Origin: DATFEN01 sp035691285
GTDB lineage: Bacteria; Acidobacteriota; Vicinamibacteria; Fen-336
DNA length: 16,828 nt
Reading direction: 5' to 3'
NCBI GenBank assembly: GCA_035691285.1
Contig: DASSJI010000282.1
Location: 1 to 16,828, forward strand
The notes under the pieces were generated by a model that worked only from the letters and a program-made list of their open reading frames with translations, searched no databases and was not told the origin of the DNA. Of this stretch, positions 1 to 9,350 are shown piece after piece. Numbering within the stretch: position 1 is the stretch's first letter; each line of letters starts with the position of its first letter. The translations under genes and the position numbers were made by a program.

Positions 1-148
1 GACAGCATCGCGCAAGCGGATCCACCGCTTACACGGACAGGAACAACTGACAATCCCGCCCGCGACACGCTGGCGTCAATGGATCAAATGCTCTAGTCCA
101 CGCCCACGTTCACACCGCTCGTCGCGCGCGTGCTGTCGCCGGGGAGTT

Positions 149-166
149 ACGTATGCTAGCATACGT
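149..166. promoter_or_regulatory. Perfect 18-bp palindrome, likely autoregulatory operator of the toxin-antitoxin pair
   Basis: ACGTATGCTAGCATACGT is identical to its reverse complement over all 18 bases and ends 3 nt before the antitoxin ATG at 170. It contains -10-like hexamers (TATGCT at 152-157, TAGCAT at 157-162). A protein bound here would therefore block RNA polymerase. Ribbon-helix-helix antitoxins of VapB type are known to bind such palindromes with their toxin and repress their own operon. The palindrome is seen directly; its role as operator is inferred. No Shine-Dalgarno sequence is visible before the ATG. Confidence 0.6.
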
Positions 167-169
167 CAT

Positions 170-415
170 ATGAAGCGGACCACGGTCTTTCTCGACGAGC
201 AGCTCGAGAGCGAGCTCAGGGCGCTCGCGCGCCGCAAGCGCCGGCCGGTCGCGGCCGAGGTCCGCGACGCCCTTGCGAGGCACGTCGCGGAGCAGAGCGC
301 GCCGCCGCCCCTGAGCTTCCTCGGCGCCTTCCGGAGCGGGCGGCGCGACACCGCCGAGCGTCACGAGGAGCTGCTCTTCAAGCGGCTGGGTAAGGGCCAG
401 CGCCGAGCGCGTTGA
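170..415 (+). CDS. Ribbon-helix-helix (CopG/Arc-type) antitoxin, VapB-like
   Basis: An 81-residue protein, the probable antitoxin and transcriptional autorepressor of the following PIN toxin. Residues 1-40 fit the ribbon-helix-helix pattern: a short beta strand (RTTVFLD at residues 3-9), then two helices (QLESELRALARRK and AAEVRDALARHVAE). The C-terminal part, about 41-81, is basic and Pro/Arg-rich with an amphipathic stretch (ERHEELLFKRL). This is the usual place for the toxin-neutralising tail. The ATG at 170 is chosen because it directly follows the palindrome and begins the domain without an extension. The stop overlaps the toxin start by one base (TGATG), so translation is probably coupled. 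The family call is firm. The exact subclass is not, so no symbol is given. Confidence 0.8.
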   Translation: MKRTTVFLDEQLESELRALARRKRRPVAAEVRDALARHVAEQSAPPPLSFLGAFRSGRRDTAERHEELLFKRLGKGQRRAR

Positions 416-822
416 TGCCGCTGCTTCTCGACACGGGGGTCGTCTACGCCCTGGCCGACGCCGACGACGAGTGGCACGCCCGCTGCCGGGACTACGTCAG
501 CCGGCTCCGGGACAGCCTGCTGGTTCCCGTGACGGTGCTCCCGGAGGTCGCCTACCTGATCCGCGAGCGGCTCGGCGCTCGCGCGGAGCGCGTGTTCGTC
601 TCGGCGCTCGCGCGCGGCGAGCTGGGCGTCCAGAACCTCGTGCCGGCCGACGTGGATCGCTGCTCCGAGCTTCTCGAGAGATACCCGGAGATCGGATTCG
701 TCGATGCGACGGTCGTGGCCGTCGCCGAGCGGCTCAAGCTCCGGAGGCTCGCGACGACCGACAGGCGTCACTTCGCGGCGATCCACCCGGCCCACGCTCC
801 GGCCTTCGATCTGGTGCCGTGA
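415..822 (+). CDS. vapC: PIN-domain ribonuclease toxin, VapC-like
   Basis: A 135-residue PIN-domain protein, the expected length for VapC. The acidic active-site residues that bind Mg2+ in this family are all present: D6 (LLLDTG), E44 (LPEVAY), D97 (GFVDATV) and D116 (ATTDRRHF). VapC toxins cleave tRNA or rRNA when the antitoxin is degraded; the target here cannot be read from sequence. The ATG at 415 overlaps the antitoxin stop. A TTG at 412 in the same frame would add one residue. A possible non-toxic role as a housekeeping PIN nuclease cannot be excluded, but the adjacent RHH gene and operator palindrome support a toxin-antitoxin module. Confidence 0.85.
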   Translation: MPLLLDTGVVYALADADDEWHARCRDYVSRLRDSLLVPVTVLPEVAYLIRERLGARAERVFVSALARGELGVQNLVPADVDRCSELLERYPEIGFVDATVVAVAERLKLRRLATTDRRHFAAIHPAHAPAFDLVP

Positions 823-830
823 CGGCCACG

Positions 831-861
831 CTGACCCTGGGCTCCAGAAGTCTGCTAAATT
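831..861 (+). promoter_or_regulatory. Putative promoter of the secretion/pilus operon
   Basis: In the 49-bp gap before gspF there is an extended -10 (TG at 853-854, then TAAATT at 856-861), with a weak -35-like CTGACC at 831-836 and a 19-bp spacer. Only 10 nt separate the -10 from the ATG at 872, so the transcript would begin at or within a few bases of the start codon. No Shine-Dalgarno sequence is seen. Read by eye and not tested. Confidence 0.4.
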
Positions 862-871
862 GCCCCGTGGC

Positions 872-2079
872 ATGGAGTTCGTGTGCAGGGTCGGGACGCC
901 CGCCGGGGAGGTTGTGGAGCGCACGTTCACGGCCCCGGACGAGGCGGCGCTGCGCATGGAGCTGGAGCAGCAGGGGCTCTATCTGTTCGCCGTCCGCCGT
1001 GGGTTCGGCCTCGGCGACCTGACGTTCCGGGAGCGCCGGGTCCGCAGCGACCTGCTGCTCGTCTTCTGCCAGGAGCTGGCCGCCCTGCTCAAGGCCGGCC
1101 TGCCCCTCTACCAGTCCCTCGACGTCATGCTCGAGCGCCAGCGTGATCCACTGTTCCGCCGCTCCCTGCAGAACGTCCGCGAGCGCGTCAAGTCCGGCAC
1201 CTCGCTCTCCGACGCCTTCGAGGCCGAAGGCGCCCTCTATCCGCCCATCCTCTCGGCCTCCCTCGTGGCCGGCGAACGCAGCGGCGCCCTCGAGTCGGTG
1301 CTGCGGCGCTTCGTCCAGTACCTGCGCCTGAACCAGGCCCTGAAGCGCAAGGCCATCGCGGCGTCGGTCTACCCGATCCTGCTGTTCGCGATGATGGGGG
1401 CGCTCGTCGCGATCCTGCTCGTGTACGTGATCCCGAGGTTCGAGAGCTTCTACGAGGGGCTCAACGCGGCCCTGCCCCTGCCCACGCGCGTCCTGATCGC
1501 CGTCGGCACCGGCATCGCCGACAACCTGGTGTTCCTGCTGCTGGGGCTCCTGGCCGCCGTCATCGCGGGCATGCTGTGGATCCGCCGGGCGGGGAGCGCG
1601 CCGCTCCTCGACCACGCGCTGCTGCGCCTGCCCCACCTCGGCCCGTTGATGCGCATGTACGCGACGAGCCAGCTCGCCCGCACCCTCTCCACGCTCCTCC
1701 AGGGCGGCCTGCCCCTGCTCAACGCCATGGAGGTCGCCGCGTCGTCCGTGGGCAATCGCGCCATGGCGGCGGCGCTCACCGATGCGACGCCGCTGATCCG
1801 CGAGGGCAAGAGCCTGACGGCGGCCCTCGAGTCCACGCGCCTGCTCGACAACCTGGCCCTGGAGATGGTCAAGGTGGGCGAGCAGACGGGCGCCTTGGCG
1901 GACATGCTGACGTCGCTCGCCGAGTTCATCGACGAGGAGCTCGAAACGCGGCTCCAGACGCTGCTGACCCTGGTGGAGCCCCTGCTGCTCATCGTGATGG
2001 CCGTGATCGTGGCCTCGATGCTGATCGCGTTCTACCTGCCGCTGTTCGAAGCGATCTCCGCCGTCCAGAGGACCTACTG

Positions 2080-2080
<1 letters not shown>
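872..2080 (+). CDS. gspF: Type II secretion / type IV pilus inner-membrane platform protein GspF/PilC
   Basis: A 402-residue polytopic membrane protein, the normal length for GspF/PilC. It anchors the assembly ATPase and passes its motion to the growing pseudopilus. Two T2SSF repeats are visible. The first spans about residues 60-185 and includes LLKAGLPLYQSLDVML and the KSGTSLSDAF motif. The second spans about 260-385 and includes LLQGGLPLLNAMEVAAS, REGKSLTAAL and MVKVGEQTGAL. Hydrophobic segments lie near residues 160-185, 213-238 and 364-392. The reading frame is open further upstream, but that part is in the wrong frame of vapC. The ATG at 872 gives the standard N terminus (MEFVCRVGTPAGEVVERTF) and sits 10 nt after a -10 element. 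The stop overlaps the gspE start (TGATG). Confidence 0.93.
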
Positions 2081-3686
<1,606 letters not shown>

Positions 3687-3690
<4 letters not shown>

Positions 3691-4610
3691 GGCATCTCCT
3701 GCGCCGCCTCTTCGTCGATCCCGAGCCGCCGAGGGTCGCCGTCGAGGTGCGGCCACGGGCCATCGGCGTCGTGCGCGTGTCGCAGGACGGAGGCCGGCGC
3801 GGGCTGGCGGCGGCCGCCTCGATGGACCTCGCGGAAGGCGCCTTGCGGCTGTCCGCGATCGAGAGCAACGTGGCCGACGAGGCCGCGCTCCGGGCGACGC
3901 TGCGCTCCGCGTGCGAGCGGGCCGGGGTGCCCGGCGGCACGCCCGTGGCTCTCGTCCTGCCCGACCCTGTCGCGCGCATCACCCTGCTCCCCGCGTCGGA
4001 GGTGAGGGCGCGGGGCGAGGCCGAAGCCCAGGACCTGATCCGCTTCCGGCTCAAGAAGACGCTGCCCTTCGACGCCCGCGAGGCGCGTGTGGCGCTCCGT
4101 CGCGAAGGCGAGTCGGTGCTGGTGGTCGCCGCCGCCCCGGCGGTGCTCGATCCCTACGAGAACGCGTGCCTGGCCTGCGGCCTCACGCCCGGCATCGTCG
4201 AGCTCGCGGGCCTCGCGCTCCTCGACGCGGTGCGGGCCTCGCGCCCGCCGGGCGATCGCCTCGTCGTGGCCTGGGACCACGGTTACGCGTCGCTCCTGCT
4301 GACGGTCGCCGGCGCGCCGGCCCTGGCCCGCACCCTGACGGGCCCCGCGGCCGAGTCTCCCGACGAGCTCCTGCGCGAGATCCAGAGCACGCTCATCTAC
4401 TACGCCGAGCGCCTCGGCGGCGCCGGTCTCCAGGGCGTGACGCTGCGCGCGGCCGGGCCCAGGCCCGATGCGCAACCCTGGCTGGCGGGCGCCCTGGGCC
4501 TGCCGGTCGAAGCGGTGGACGTGTGGGGGCACGGGGACGCGCGGGAGGCCAGACTTCCGGCCCAGGAGCTCGCCGGCGCCGCCGCCAGCCTTCTGCGGAG
4601 GGTGGCGTGA
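3687..4610 (+). CDS. pilM: PilM / GspL-cytoplasmic-domain-like protein (actin-like fold)
   Basis: A 307-residue soluble protein placed where PilM, or the cytoplasmic half of GspL, is expected: after the ATPase and before PilN- and PilO-like genes. Family-like features include the block ending DLIRFRLKKTLPFDAREA, the following VLVVAAAPAVLDPYENAC segment, and an ELLREIQSTLIYYAERLGG helix. These match the pattern seen in PilM and in GspL. PilM binds the cytoplasmic N terminus of PilN and links the membrane alignment complex to the ATPase. No transmembrane segment is seen, unlike full-length GspL. The actin-type phosphate loops are poorly recognisable, so nucleotide binding is uncertain. The GTG at 3687 overlaps the gspE stop by 4 nt; no better start lies nearby. 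Confidence 0.78.
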
Positions 4611-5161
4611 GCGCGCCGCTCAACCTGGCCCGCCGTCCCTTCCGCAACGAGCGCCTGCCCGGCCTCGCCTTCGCCCTGGCCCTGGCGGTCCTCGTCGCGA
4701 TGACGGTTCGCCAGGCGATGGTCATCGTGGAGCTGCTCCCGTCGCGCACGAAGGCGCGCTCCGCGGAGAGCGCCGCGCTCGAGAAGGAGGCGGCCGACCT
4801 GCGCCGGACGGCGGCGACCCTGCGGGGCCCGGCTCCCGACAAGGCCGCGCTCGCCCGGTGGACGGCCGTCAAGGAGCTCGTCGACCGGCGCGCCTTCCGC
4901 TGGACGGACCTGCTCTTCCGCCTCGAAGGCGTGCTGCCCAAGGGGGTGCGGCTCAAGGCCATCGCCCCGCGCTGGGAGAGGGCGGGCATGCGCCTGACGC
5001 TGACGGCCGTGGCGCGCACGCCGCTCGAGGGCTTCGAGCTCGTGCAGGCCCTGGAGGCGTTGCCCGACTTCGAAGACGTGCTCCCGACCAGCAAGCAGCC
5101 GCAGGAGGGCGCCTACGAGTTCGCGTACGAGATGCGCTACCTGCCCCGGGAGGCGCGATGA
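4607..5161 (+). CDS. pilN: PilN-like inner-membrane alignment protein
   Basis: A 184-residue bitopic protein. A short cytoplasmic N terminus with the PilN-type 'NL' motif (PLNLARRPFRNERLP, residues 4-18) precedes one transmembrane helix (about 19-41). A charged coiled-coil-like segment (about 47-75) and a small periplasmic ferredoxin-like domain with KGVRLKAIAPRWE and TPLEGFELVQALEAL follow. The NL motif is the piece that docks into PilM in pilus systems, consistent with the gene just upstream. It would pair with the next (PilO-like) protein and could equally be called the membrane part of a split GspL. The GTG at 4607 overlaps the previous stop (GTGA). Confidence 0.8.
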   Translation: MSAPLNLARRPFRNERLPGLAFALALAVLVAMTVRQAMVIVELLPSRTKARSAESAALEKEAADLRRTAATLRGPAPDKAALARWTAVKELVDRRAFRWTDLLFRLEGVLPKGVRLKAIAPRWERAGMRLTLTAVARTPLEGFELVQALEALPDFEDVLPTSKQPQEGAYEFAYEMRYLPREAR

Positions 5162-5721
5162 TCGACGCCGCGACGCGCACGCGCCTGCGCCGCCCCGCCG
5201 TCGTGCTGCTGGCGCTCAACGCCGCGGCGTTCGTGGCCTTCACCTTCCCGCGCGCGCTCCAGGCCCGCAACGTCGCCCACCGGGTCGCGGCGCTCCGGGC
5301 CGAGGTCGAGCGGGAGCGGGCGCAGGTCCAGGCCCTGAGGGAGAGGGCGGACACGATCGCCCGGAACGGCCGCGACAGCGAGCGGCTCTTCGGGGAGTTC
5401 CTGAAGCCGCGCAACGTGGCGCTCCTGCCGGCCATCGAGGAGATCCACGCCGCGGCGGAGGCGGAGGGCATCGAGCTGGGCAGCGAGACGTTCGCTCCCG
5501 CGCAGGCGGAAGGCGGCCGCCCCGCCTCGGTCCGCGTGGAGATGCCGGTGAAGGGCAGCTACAGGCAGATCGTCGGCTTCTTGGCCCGCCTCGAGCGCTC
5601 CAGGCACTTCCTCGTGGTCGAGGGGCTCACCCTCGGCGCATCGGAGCCCGGCGAGGCGAGCCTGGGCGTGACCATCTCTGCCTACTTCCGCGACGCGCGG
5701 CCGGAGGACGCCGGTGCGTAG
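5158..5721 (+). CDS. pilO: PilO / GspM-like inner-membrane alignment protein
   Basis: A 187-residue bitopic protein with one transmembrane helix (about residues 13-30), a coiled coil rich in Arg, Glu and Ala (about 36-70) and a periplasmic domain. In that domain VRVEMPVKGSYRQIVGFLARLE and HFLVVEGLTLG follow the usual PilO beta-alpha-beta pattern. PilO pairs with PilN, and the pair connects the inner-membrane platform to the PilP/GspC clamp. The ATG at 5158 overlaps the pilN stop by 4 nt. The 3' end overlaps the first pseudopilin gene by 8 nt. Confidence 0.8.
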   Translation: MIDAATRTRLRRPAVVLLALNAAAFVAFTFPRALQARNVAHRVAALRAEVERERAQVQALRERADTIARNGRDSERLFGEFLKPRNVALLPAIEEIHAAAEAEGIELGSETFAPAQAEGGRPASVRVEMPVKGSYRQIVGFLARLERSRHFLVVEGLTLGASEPGEASLGVTISAYFRDARPEDAGA

Positions 5722-6178
5722 GGAGAGGGGCTACACCTACCTGGAGCTCGTGGCCACCGCCGGGATGCTGCTGATCCTGGCGTCGGCGATCCTGCCCCTG
5801 GGGCGCGTCACGGTGAAGCGCGCGAGGGAGATCGAGCTGCGGCGCGCCCTGCGCGAGATCCGGACCGCGATCGACCGCTACAAGGTGGCGGTGGACGCGG
5901 GCCAGATCGGCGGCAGCGACGTGAAGCTGGGCAGCGAGGGATACCCGCCCAGCCTCGAGACGCTGGTCAAGGGCGTGAACCAGGTCGGGCGCGTGGATCA
6001 CAAGCTCAAGTTCCTGAGGCGGGTGCCCCAGGATCCCATCACGGGTTCGACCGAGTGGGGGATGCGCTGCTACCAGGACGACCCGGACGAGACCTCCTGG
6101 TGCGGCCAGAACGTGTGGGACGTCTTCTCGCAGAGCGAGGGGACGGCCCTCGACGGCACCAAGTACAAGGAGTGGTAA
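5714..6178 (+). CDS. GspG-like pseudopilin with a C-terminal cysteine pair
   Basis: A 154-residue prepilin. The GTG at 5714 gives a short basic leader (MRRERG) followed by the cleavage site G6/Y7 and a hydrophobic helix (YTYLELVATAGMLLILASAI). Glu is at mature position 5 as required for assembly. Mature residue 1 is Tyr rather than Phe. The body has the pseudopilin order GYPPSLETLVKG, then VPQDPITGSTEWG, then a two-Cys segment (MRCYQDD and SWCGQN, probably a disulfide), and ends LDGTKYKEW. It shares this block order with the next gene and with 10623-11216. It is longer in the alpha/beta region than the following pilin. Its role as major or minor subunit is not known. Confidence 0.85.
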   Translation: MRRERGYTYLELVATAGMLLILASAILPLGRVTVKRAREIELRRALREIRTAIDRYKVAVDAGQIGGSDVKLGSEGYPPSLETLVKGVNQVGRVDHKLKFLRRVPQDPITGSTEWGMRCYQDDPDETSWCGQNVWDVFSQSEGTALDGTKYKEW

Positions 6179-6186
6179 AAGAGAGC

Positions 6187-6570
6187 GTGCGCGAGCGTGG
6201 CTTCACCCTGATCGAGCTGATCACGGTCGTCGCGATCGTGGGCATCCTGGCCGCCATCGCGCTGCCCAACTACCGTGTCGCGATCATCCAGGCCAAGGAG
6301 GCCGTGCTCCGCGAGGACCTGTTCCGCTTCCGCGACACGATCGACCAGTACTACGCCGACAAGGGCAAGTACCCCGAGACGCTGGAGGCGCTGGTGACGG
6401 ACGGCTACCTGCGCGGCATCCCGCCGGATCCCATGACCCAGGCTCCCGATTGGACGGTCGTGCCCGCCGATCCCGACCCCGAGAATCCGACCATGGATCC
6501 GGGCGTCTACGACGTGAGGAGCAGCTCGCCTCTCGTCTCGATGGCGGGAACGCCCTACAGCGAATGGTGA
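6187..6570 (+). CDS. gspG: GspG-type major pseudopilin candidate
   Basis: A 127-residue prepilin with a textbook N terminus, RERG/FTLIELITVVAIVGILAA (cleavage after Gly, Phe1, Glu5). The body has YYADKGKYPETLEALV, GIPPDPMTQAPDW and the terminal GTPYSEW. This is the closest of the three pilins to classical GspG in length and signal, so it is the best candidate for the main pseudopilus subunit. The GTG at 6187 gives the usual short leader. An in-frame GTG at 6172 would add five residues and overlap the previous stop. It lies 8 nt after the preceding pseudopilin gene, one of the few junctions in the operon without stop/start overlap. Confidence 0.88.
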   Translation: MRERGFTLIELITVVAIVGILAAIALPNYRVAIIQAKEAVLREDLFRFRDTIDQYYADKGKYPETLEALVTDGYLRGIPPDPMTQAPDWTVVPADPDPENPTMDPGVYDVRSSSPLVSMAGTPYSEW

Positions 6571-7097
6571 GGCTCCAGGAGCCGGCGGCCGTCGCGCTGG
6601 GCGCGCTCCTCGCGATCGCGCTGTTCGCATGGGTGCGGACCGACGAGACGGCGGGCGTGGCGCCCCCTGGCGGAACCCCGGCCACTGCCGCGCGGGGCGT
6701 CGGCGAGCTGCCGCGCATCGACCTCGCGCGCCTCGAGGCGGAGCGGACTCCGCCAGCCGCCGGGACCCGGGACGTGTTCGACTTCGGCGGGCCGGCGCCG
6801 GCGCCACGCGCCGAGGAGGCCGCGGGCGAGCTGCCTGCGCCCGTCGCCACGCCGCCGCCCCTGGCGGAGCCCACGCCGACACCCGTCCCGGCCCTGAGCG
6901 TGCGCTTCATCGGCGCGGTCGAGAAACAGGGCGCCAAGGTGGCGGTCCTCATGACCGACAAGAAGGAGATCCTCACCGGCCAGGCCGGCGAGGTCGTGGC
7001 GAACCGGCTCCGCATCGTGCGCATCGGCCTCGAATCGGTGGACGTCCAGGACGTGAACGGCGGCGCCCCGCGGCGGCTGCCCCTGAGGGCCAACTGA
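6564..7097 (+). CDS. GspC/PilP-like periplasmic clamp protein
   Basis: A 177-residue protein. It has a short N terminus, one transmembrane helix (about residues 8-24), a Pro/Ala/Glu-rich periplasmic linker (about 30-110) and a compact C-terminal beta domain (about 111-177). The last includes VRFIGAVEKQG, KEILTGQAGEVVANRLRIVRI and ESVDVQDVNG. This layout matches GspC and PilP, whose small beta domain (the HR domain in GspC) contacts the secretin's periplasmic rings. Its place immediately before the secretin gene supports this. Sequence similarity to known GspC or PilP is weak by eye, so the call rests on architecture and context. The ATG at 6564 overlaps the pilin stop by 7 nt. A GTG at 6567 would give a GTGA overlap. 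Confidence 0.65.
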   Translation: MVRLQEPAAVALGALLAIALFAWVRTDETAGVAPPGGTPATAARGVGELPRIDLARLEAERTPPAAGTRDVFDFGGPAPAPRAEEAAGELPAPVATPPPLAEPTPTPVPALSVRFIGAVEKQGAKVAVLMTDKKEILTGQAGEVVANRLRIVRIGLESVDVQDVNGGAPRRLPLRAN

Positions 7098-9350
7098 ATG
7101 AGCCTCGACCGGAGGTGCGCGACTTTCGCCGTCGCGCTCGCGCTGCTCCTGAGCGCGGGCTGCGCCGCCTCGAACGCCTACCGGAAGGGCAAGAGCGAGG
7201 CCAAGAAGGGCAACTGGGACCTGGCGGTGGCCCGGTTCACGAAGGCCCTCGCCGACGATCCCGACAACATCAGCTACAAGATCGCCCTCGAGAACGCACG
7301 CATCCAGGCGAGCCGGCAGCACGTCGACGACGCCCGCAAGCACGAGCAGGCCCAGGACCTCGACCGCGCCGCCGAGGAGCTGCAGATCGCGGCCAACTAC
7401 GATCCGAGCAACAAGGCCGCGAACGAGGAGCTCCTGATGGTGCGCGAGAAGATCCGCGTGCGCGACGAGGAGCGGGCGAAGCGGAGCGGCTACGAGGCGA
7501 CGAAGGCGCGCGCCGCGGCGGCGCGCGTGCCGCTGCCGGTGCTCTCGCCGCGCAGCCAGGCGCCGATCTCCCTGAAGTTCGCCGACCAGAGCCTCCAGAA
7601 GATCCTCGAGTCCCTGGGCAAGCTGGCCGGCGTCAACGTCGTGTTCGACACCGACTACCGGGACAAGCGCGCCTCGGTGGATCTCACGGGCGTCACGTTC
7701 GAGGAGGCCCTGAACCAGATCACCTTCGCGAACCGTCTCTTCTACAAGGTGCTGGACCAGAACACCGTGGTCGTCGCCGCCGAGCAGGCGGCGAAGCGCA
7801 AGACCTACGACGAGAACCTGGTGCGGACGTTCTATCTCCAGTACGCGGAGGTCAACGAGACGCTCCAGCTCATCAAGTCCCTGGCCGGGCTCCAGAAGTC
7901 CGCCGGCAACGTGCCGCTGGGAGCGATCACCGTGATGGGCACGCCCGACGAGCTGGCGGTCGCCGAGCGCATCATCGAGCTGAACGACAAGCCCCGGGGC
8001 GAGGTGATGGTCGAGGTCAACATCTTCGAGGTGAACCGCAACAAGCTCAAGGAGTACGGGATCAAGCTCTCGAACTACACCGCCGGCGTGACCTTCTCGC
8101 CGACGGGGGCCGAGGACGAGACGGCCCTGGGCCTGACCAGGGTTCGCGCCCACATGCTCTCCTCGCTGAACCTCGCCGACTTCGTCGTGAACATTCCGTC
8201 CAGCCTGCTGGCGCGCTTCTTCCAGAGCGAGGGGAGCGTGAAGATCGTGGCCTCGCCGCGGCTCCGCGCCGCGGAGGGGAAGAAGACGAGCCTCAAGGTC
8301 GGCGAGGAGGTCCCGATCCCGATCACGACGTTCACGGCCGCCGCACAGGGCGGAACCGGCACCTTCCTCCCTGCCACCTCGTTCCAGTACCGCAACGTCG
8401 GAGTGAACCTGGAGCTGACGCCGAAGGTCAACGTGTCCGGGGACGTCTTCCTCGAGCTGCAGGCCGAGTTCAGCCAGATCGGGGACAGGGTGAACGTCGG
8501 CAGCGCGGACAACCCGCTGCTGGTTCCCACCTTCTTCACCCGCAACGTGACCGGCGTCCTGCGCCTCCACGAGGGCGAGACCAGCCTGATCGGAGGGCTG
8601 CTCCAGAGCCGCGAGACGAAGGACGTGGAGGGCGCTATCGGGCTGGCGAGCGTCCCGATCCTGAACAAGCTGTTCTCGGGCCATGTCGACCAGTCCCGCG
8701 AGACCGAGGTCATCATCTCCCTGACGCCGCACCTGCTGCGGGCGCCGAGGGTCTCCGAGGCGGACCTGCAGGCGCTCTACATCGGCACCAAGGAGATCAC
8801 CCGTGTGCCGAGCGTGCGGCCGTCGTTGTTCGGGGAGGGCGAGACGCCGGCGGAACCCGAGCCCTCGTCCCAGCCACAGCCGTCGCCCGCGCCCGAGTCG
8901 TCCCCTCCTCCCCAGCCGGAGGCGCCCCGCGCTCCTCGCGCCCCCGCGGCGGGCCAGGCCCGCCTCGTGTGGAGTCCGGCGGAGGCTCGCCTCCGGGCCG
9001 GGGAGACCGCGACCCTTTCTGTCGTGCTCGTCGGCGCACGCAACGTCGGCGGGATCGAGATGCAGCTCGCCTACGACGCGGCGATCGCCGAGATCGTCGC
9101 CGCCGACCCGGGCACGCTGCTGACGCTCGACGGCGCCGCCATCGGCAGCGAGCGGCAGCTCGATCCCGGCCGGGCGACGTTCCGCTTCACCCGGCCGCAG
9201 CCGGCGACGGGCTCTGGAGCGGTGGCGCTGCTGCGCGTCAAGGGCCTGCGGGCCGGCACCGCGCAGATCGCCGTCGAGTCCGTCAGCGTCGTGGGCGCGG
9301 CGGATCCGCCGGCGCCGCCGGCGCCGGCCCAAGTGGTGGTGGAGCCATGA
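7098..9350 (+). CDS. gspD: Lipoprotein secretin with N-terminal TPRs and C-terminal cohesin-like domain
   Basis: A 750-residue outer-membrane channel of the GspD/PilQ superfamily. In order: a lipoprotein signal with lipobox LSAGC (C22); two TPR-like units (about 25-60, KKGNWDLAVARFTKAL; and 75-112, AQDLDRAAEELQIAANYDP); an STN domain (about 155-235, LKFADQSLQKILESLGKLAG); a secretin N1-type domain (about 236-300, TFYLQYAEVNETLQLIKSLAG); the secretin domain (about 320-551); a Pro/Ser/Glu-rich linker (about 573-620); and a cohesin-like beta domain (about 621-745). The secretin domain ends in the family signature VPILNKLFSGHVD...EVIISLTPHLLR. The cohesin part has LRAGETATLSVVLVGA and NVGGIEMQLAYDAAIAEI. 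It is shorter in periplasmic N domains than classical GspD, closer to PilQ/MshL. The ATG directly abuts the previous stop. The lipid anchor and TPRs may allow self-delivery to the outer membrane. Confidence 0.9.
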   Translation: MSLDRRCATFAVALALLLSAGCAASNAYRKGKSEAKKGNWDLAVARFTKALADDPDNISYKIALENARIQASRQHVDDARKHEQAQDLDRAAEELQIAANYDPSNKAANEELLMVREKIRVRDEERAKRSGYEATKARAAAARVPLPVLSPRSQAPISLKFADQSLQKILESLGKLAGVNVVFDTDYRDKRASVDLTGVTFEEALNQITFANRLFYKVLDQNTVVVAAEQAAKRKTYDENLVRTFYLQYAEVNETLQLIKSLAGLQKSAGNVPLGAITVMGTPDELAVAERIIELNDKPRGEVMVEVNIFEVNRNKLKEYGIKLSNYTAGVTFSPTGAEDETALGLTRVRAHMLSSLNLADFVVNIPSSLLARFFQSEGSVKIVASPRLRAAEGKKTSLKVGEEVPIPITTFTAAAQGGTGTFLPATSFQYRNVGVNLELTPKVNVSGDVFLELQAEFSQIGDRVNVGSADNPLLVPTFFTRNVTGVLRLHEGETSLIGGLLQSRETKDVEGAIGLASVPILNKLFSGHVDQSRETEVIISLTPHLLRAPRVSEADLQALYIGTKEITRVPSVRPSLFGEGETPAEPEPSSQPQPSPAPESSPPPQPEAPRAPRAPAAGQARLVWSPAEARLRAGETATLSVVLVGARNVGGIEMQLAYDAAIAEIVAADPGTLLTLDGAAIGSERQLDPGRATFRFTRPQPATGSGAVALLRVKGLRAGTAQIAVESVSVVGAADPPAPPAPAQVVVEP

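Noticed and set aside
1..96. Open frame from base 1 to a TAG at 94-96, possibly the 3' end of an upstream gene.
   Set aside because: Only about 18 of 31 codons end in G or C, far below the real genes here. It has no recognisable motif, and 31 codons without a stop is unremarkable in GC-rich DNA.
9302..9330. GCC/GGC-rich tandem pattern near the end of the secretin gene, considered as a hairpin terminator or repeat.
   Set aside because: It encodes the proline/alanine tail (PPAPPAPA), is inside the gene and has no U-tract after it.
6555..9332. A 925-codon open frame on the minus strand across the clamp and secretin genes.
   Set aside because: It is antisense to clearly identified genes, is rich in Arg, Gly, Leu and Val with no domain, and is a typical GC-rich shadow frame. 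Similar long shadows at 2074-3756 (minus), 734-1636 (minus) and 13448-15211 (plus) were dropped for the same reason.
6629..9346. Very long upstream extension of the Ig-like protein frame (1131 codons in total).
   Set aside because: The part before 9347 lies out of frame inside the clamp and secretin genes and has shadow composition. The signal peptide begins at 9347.
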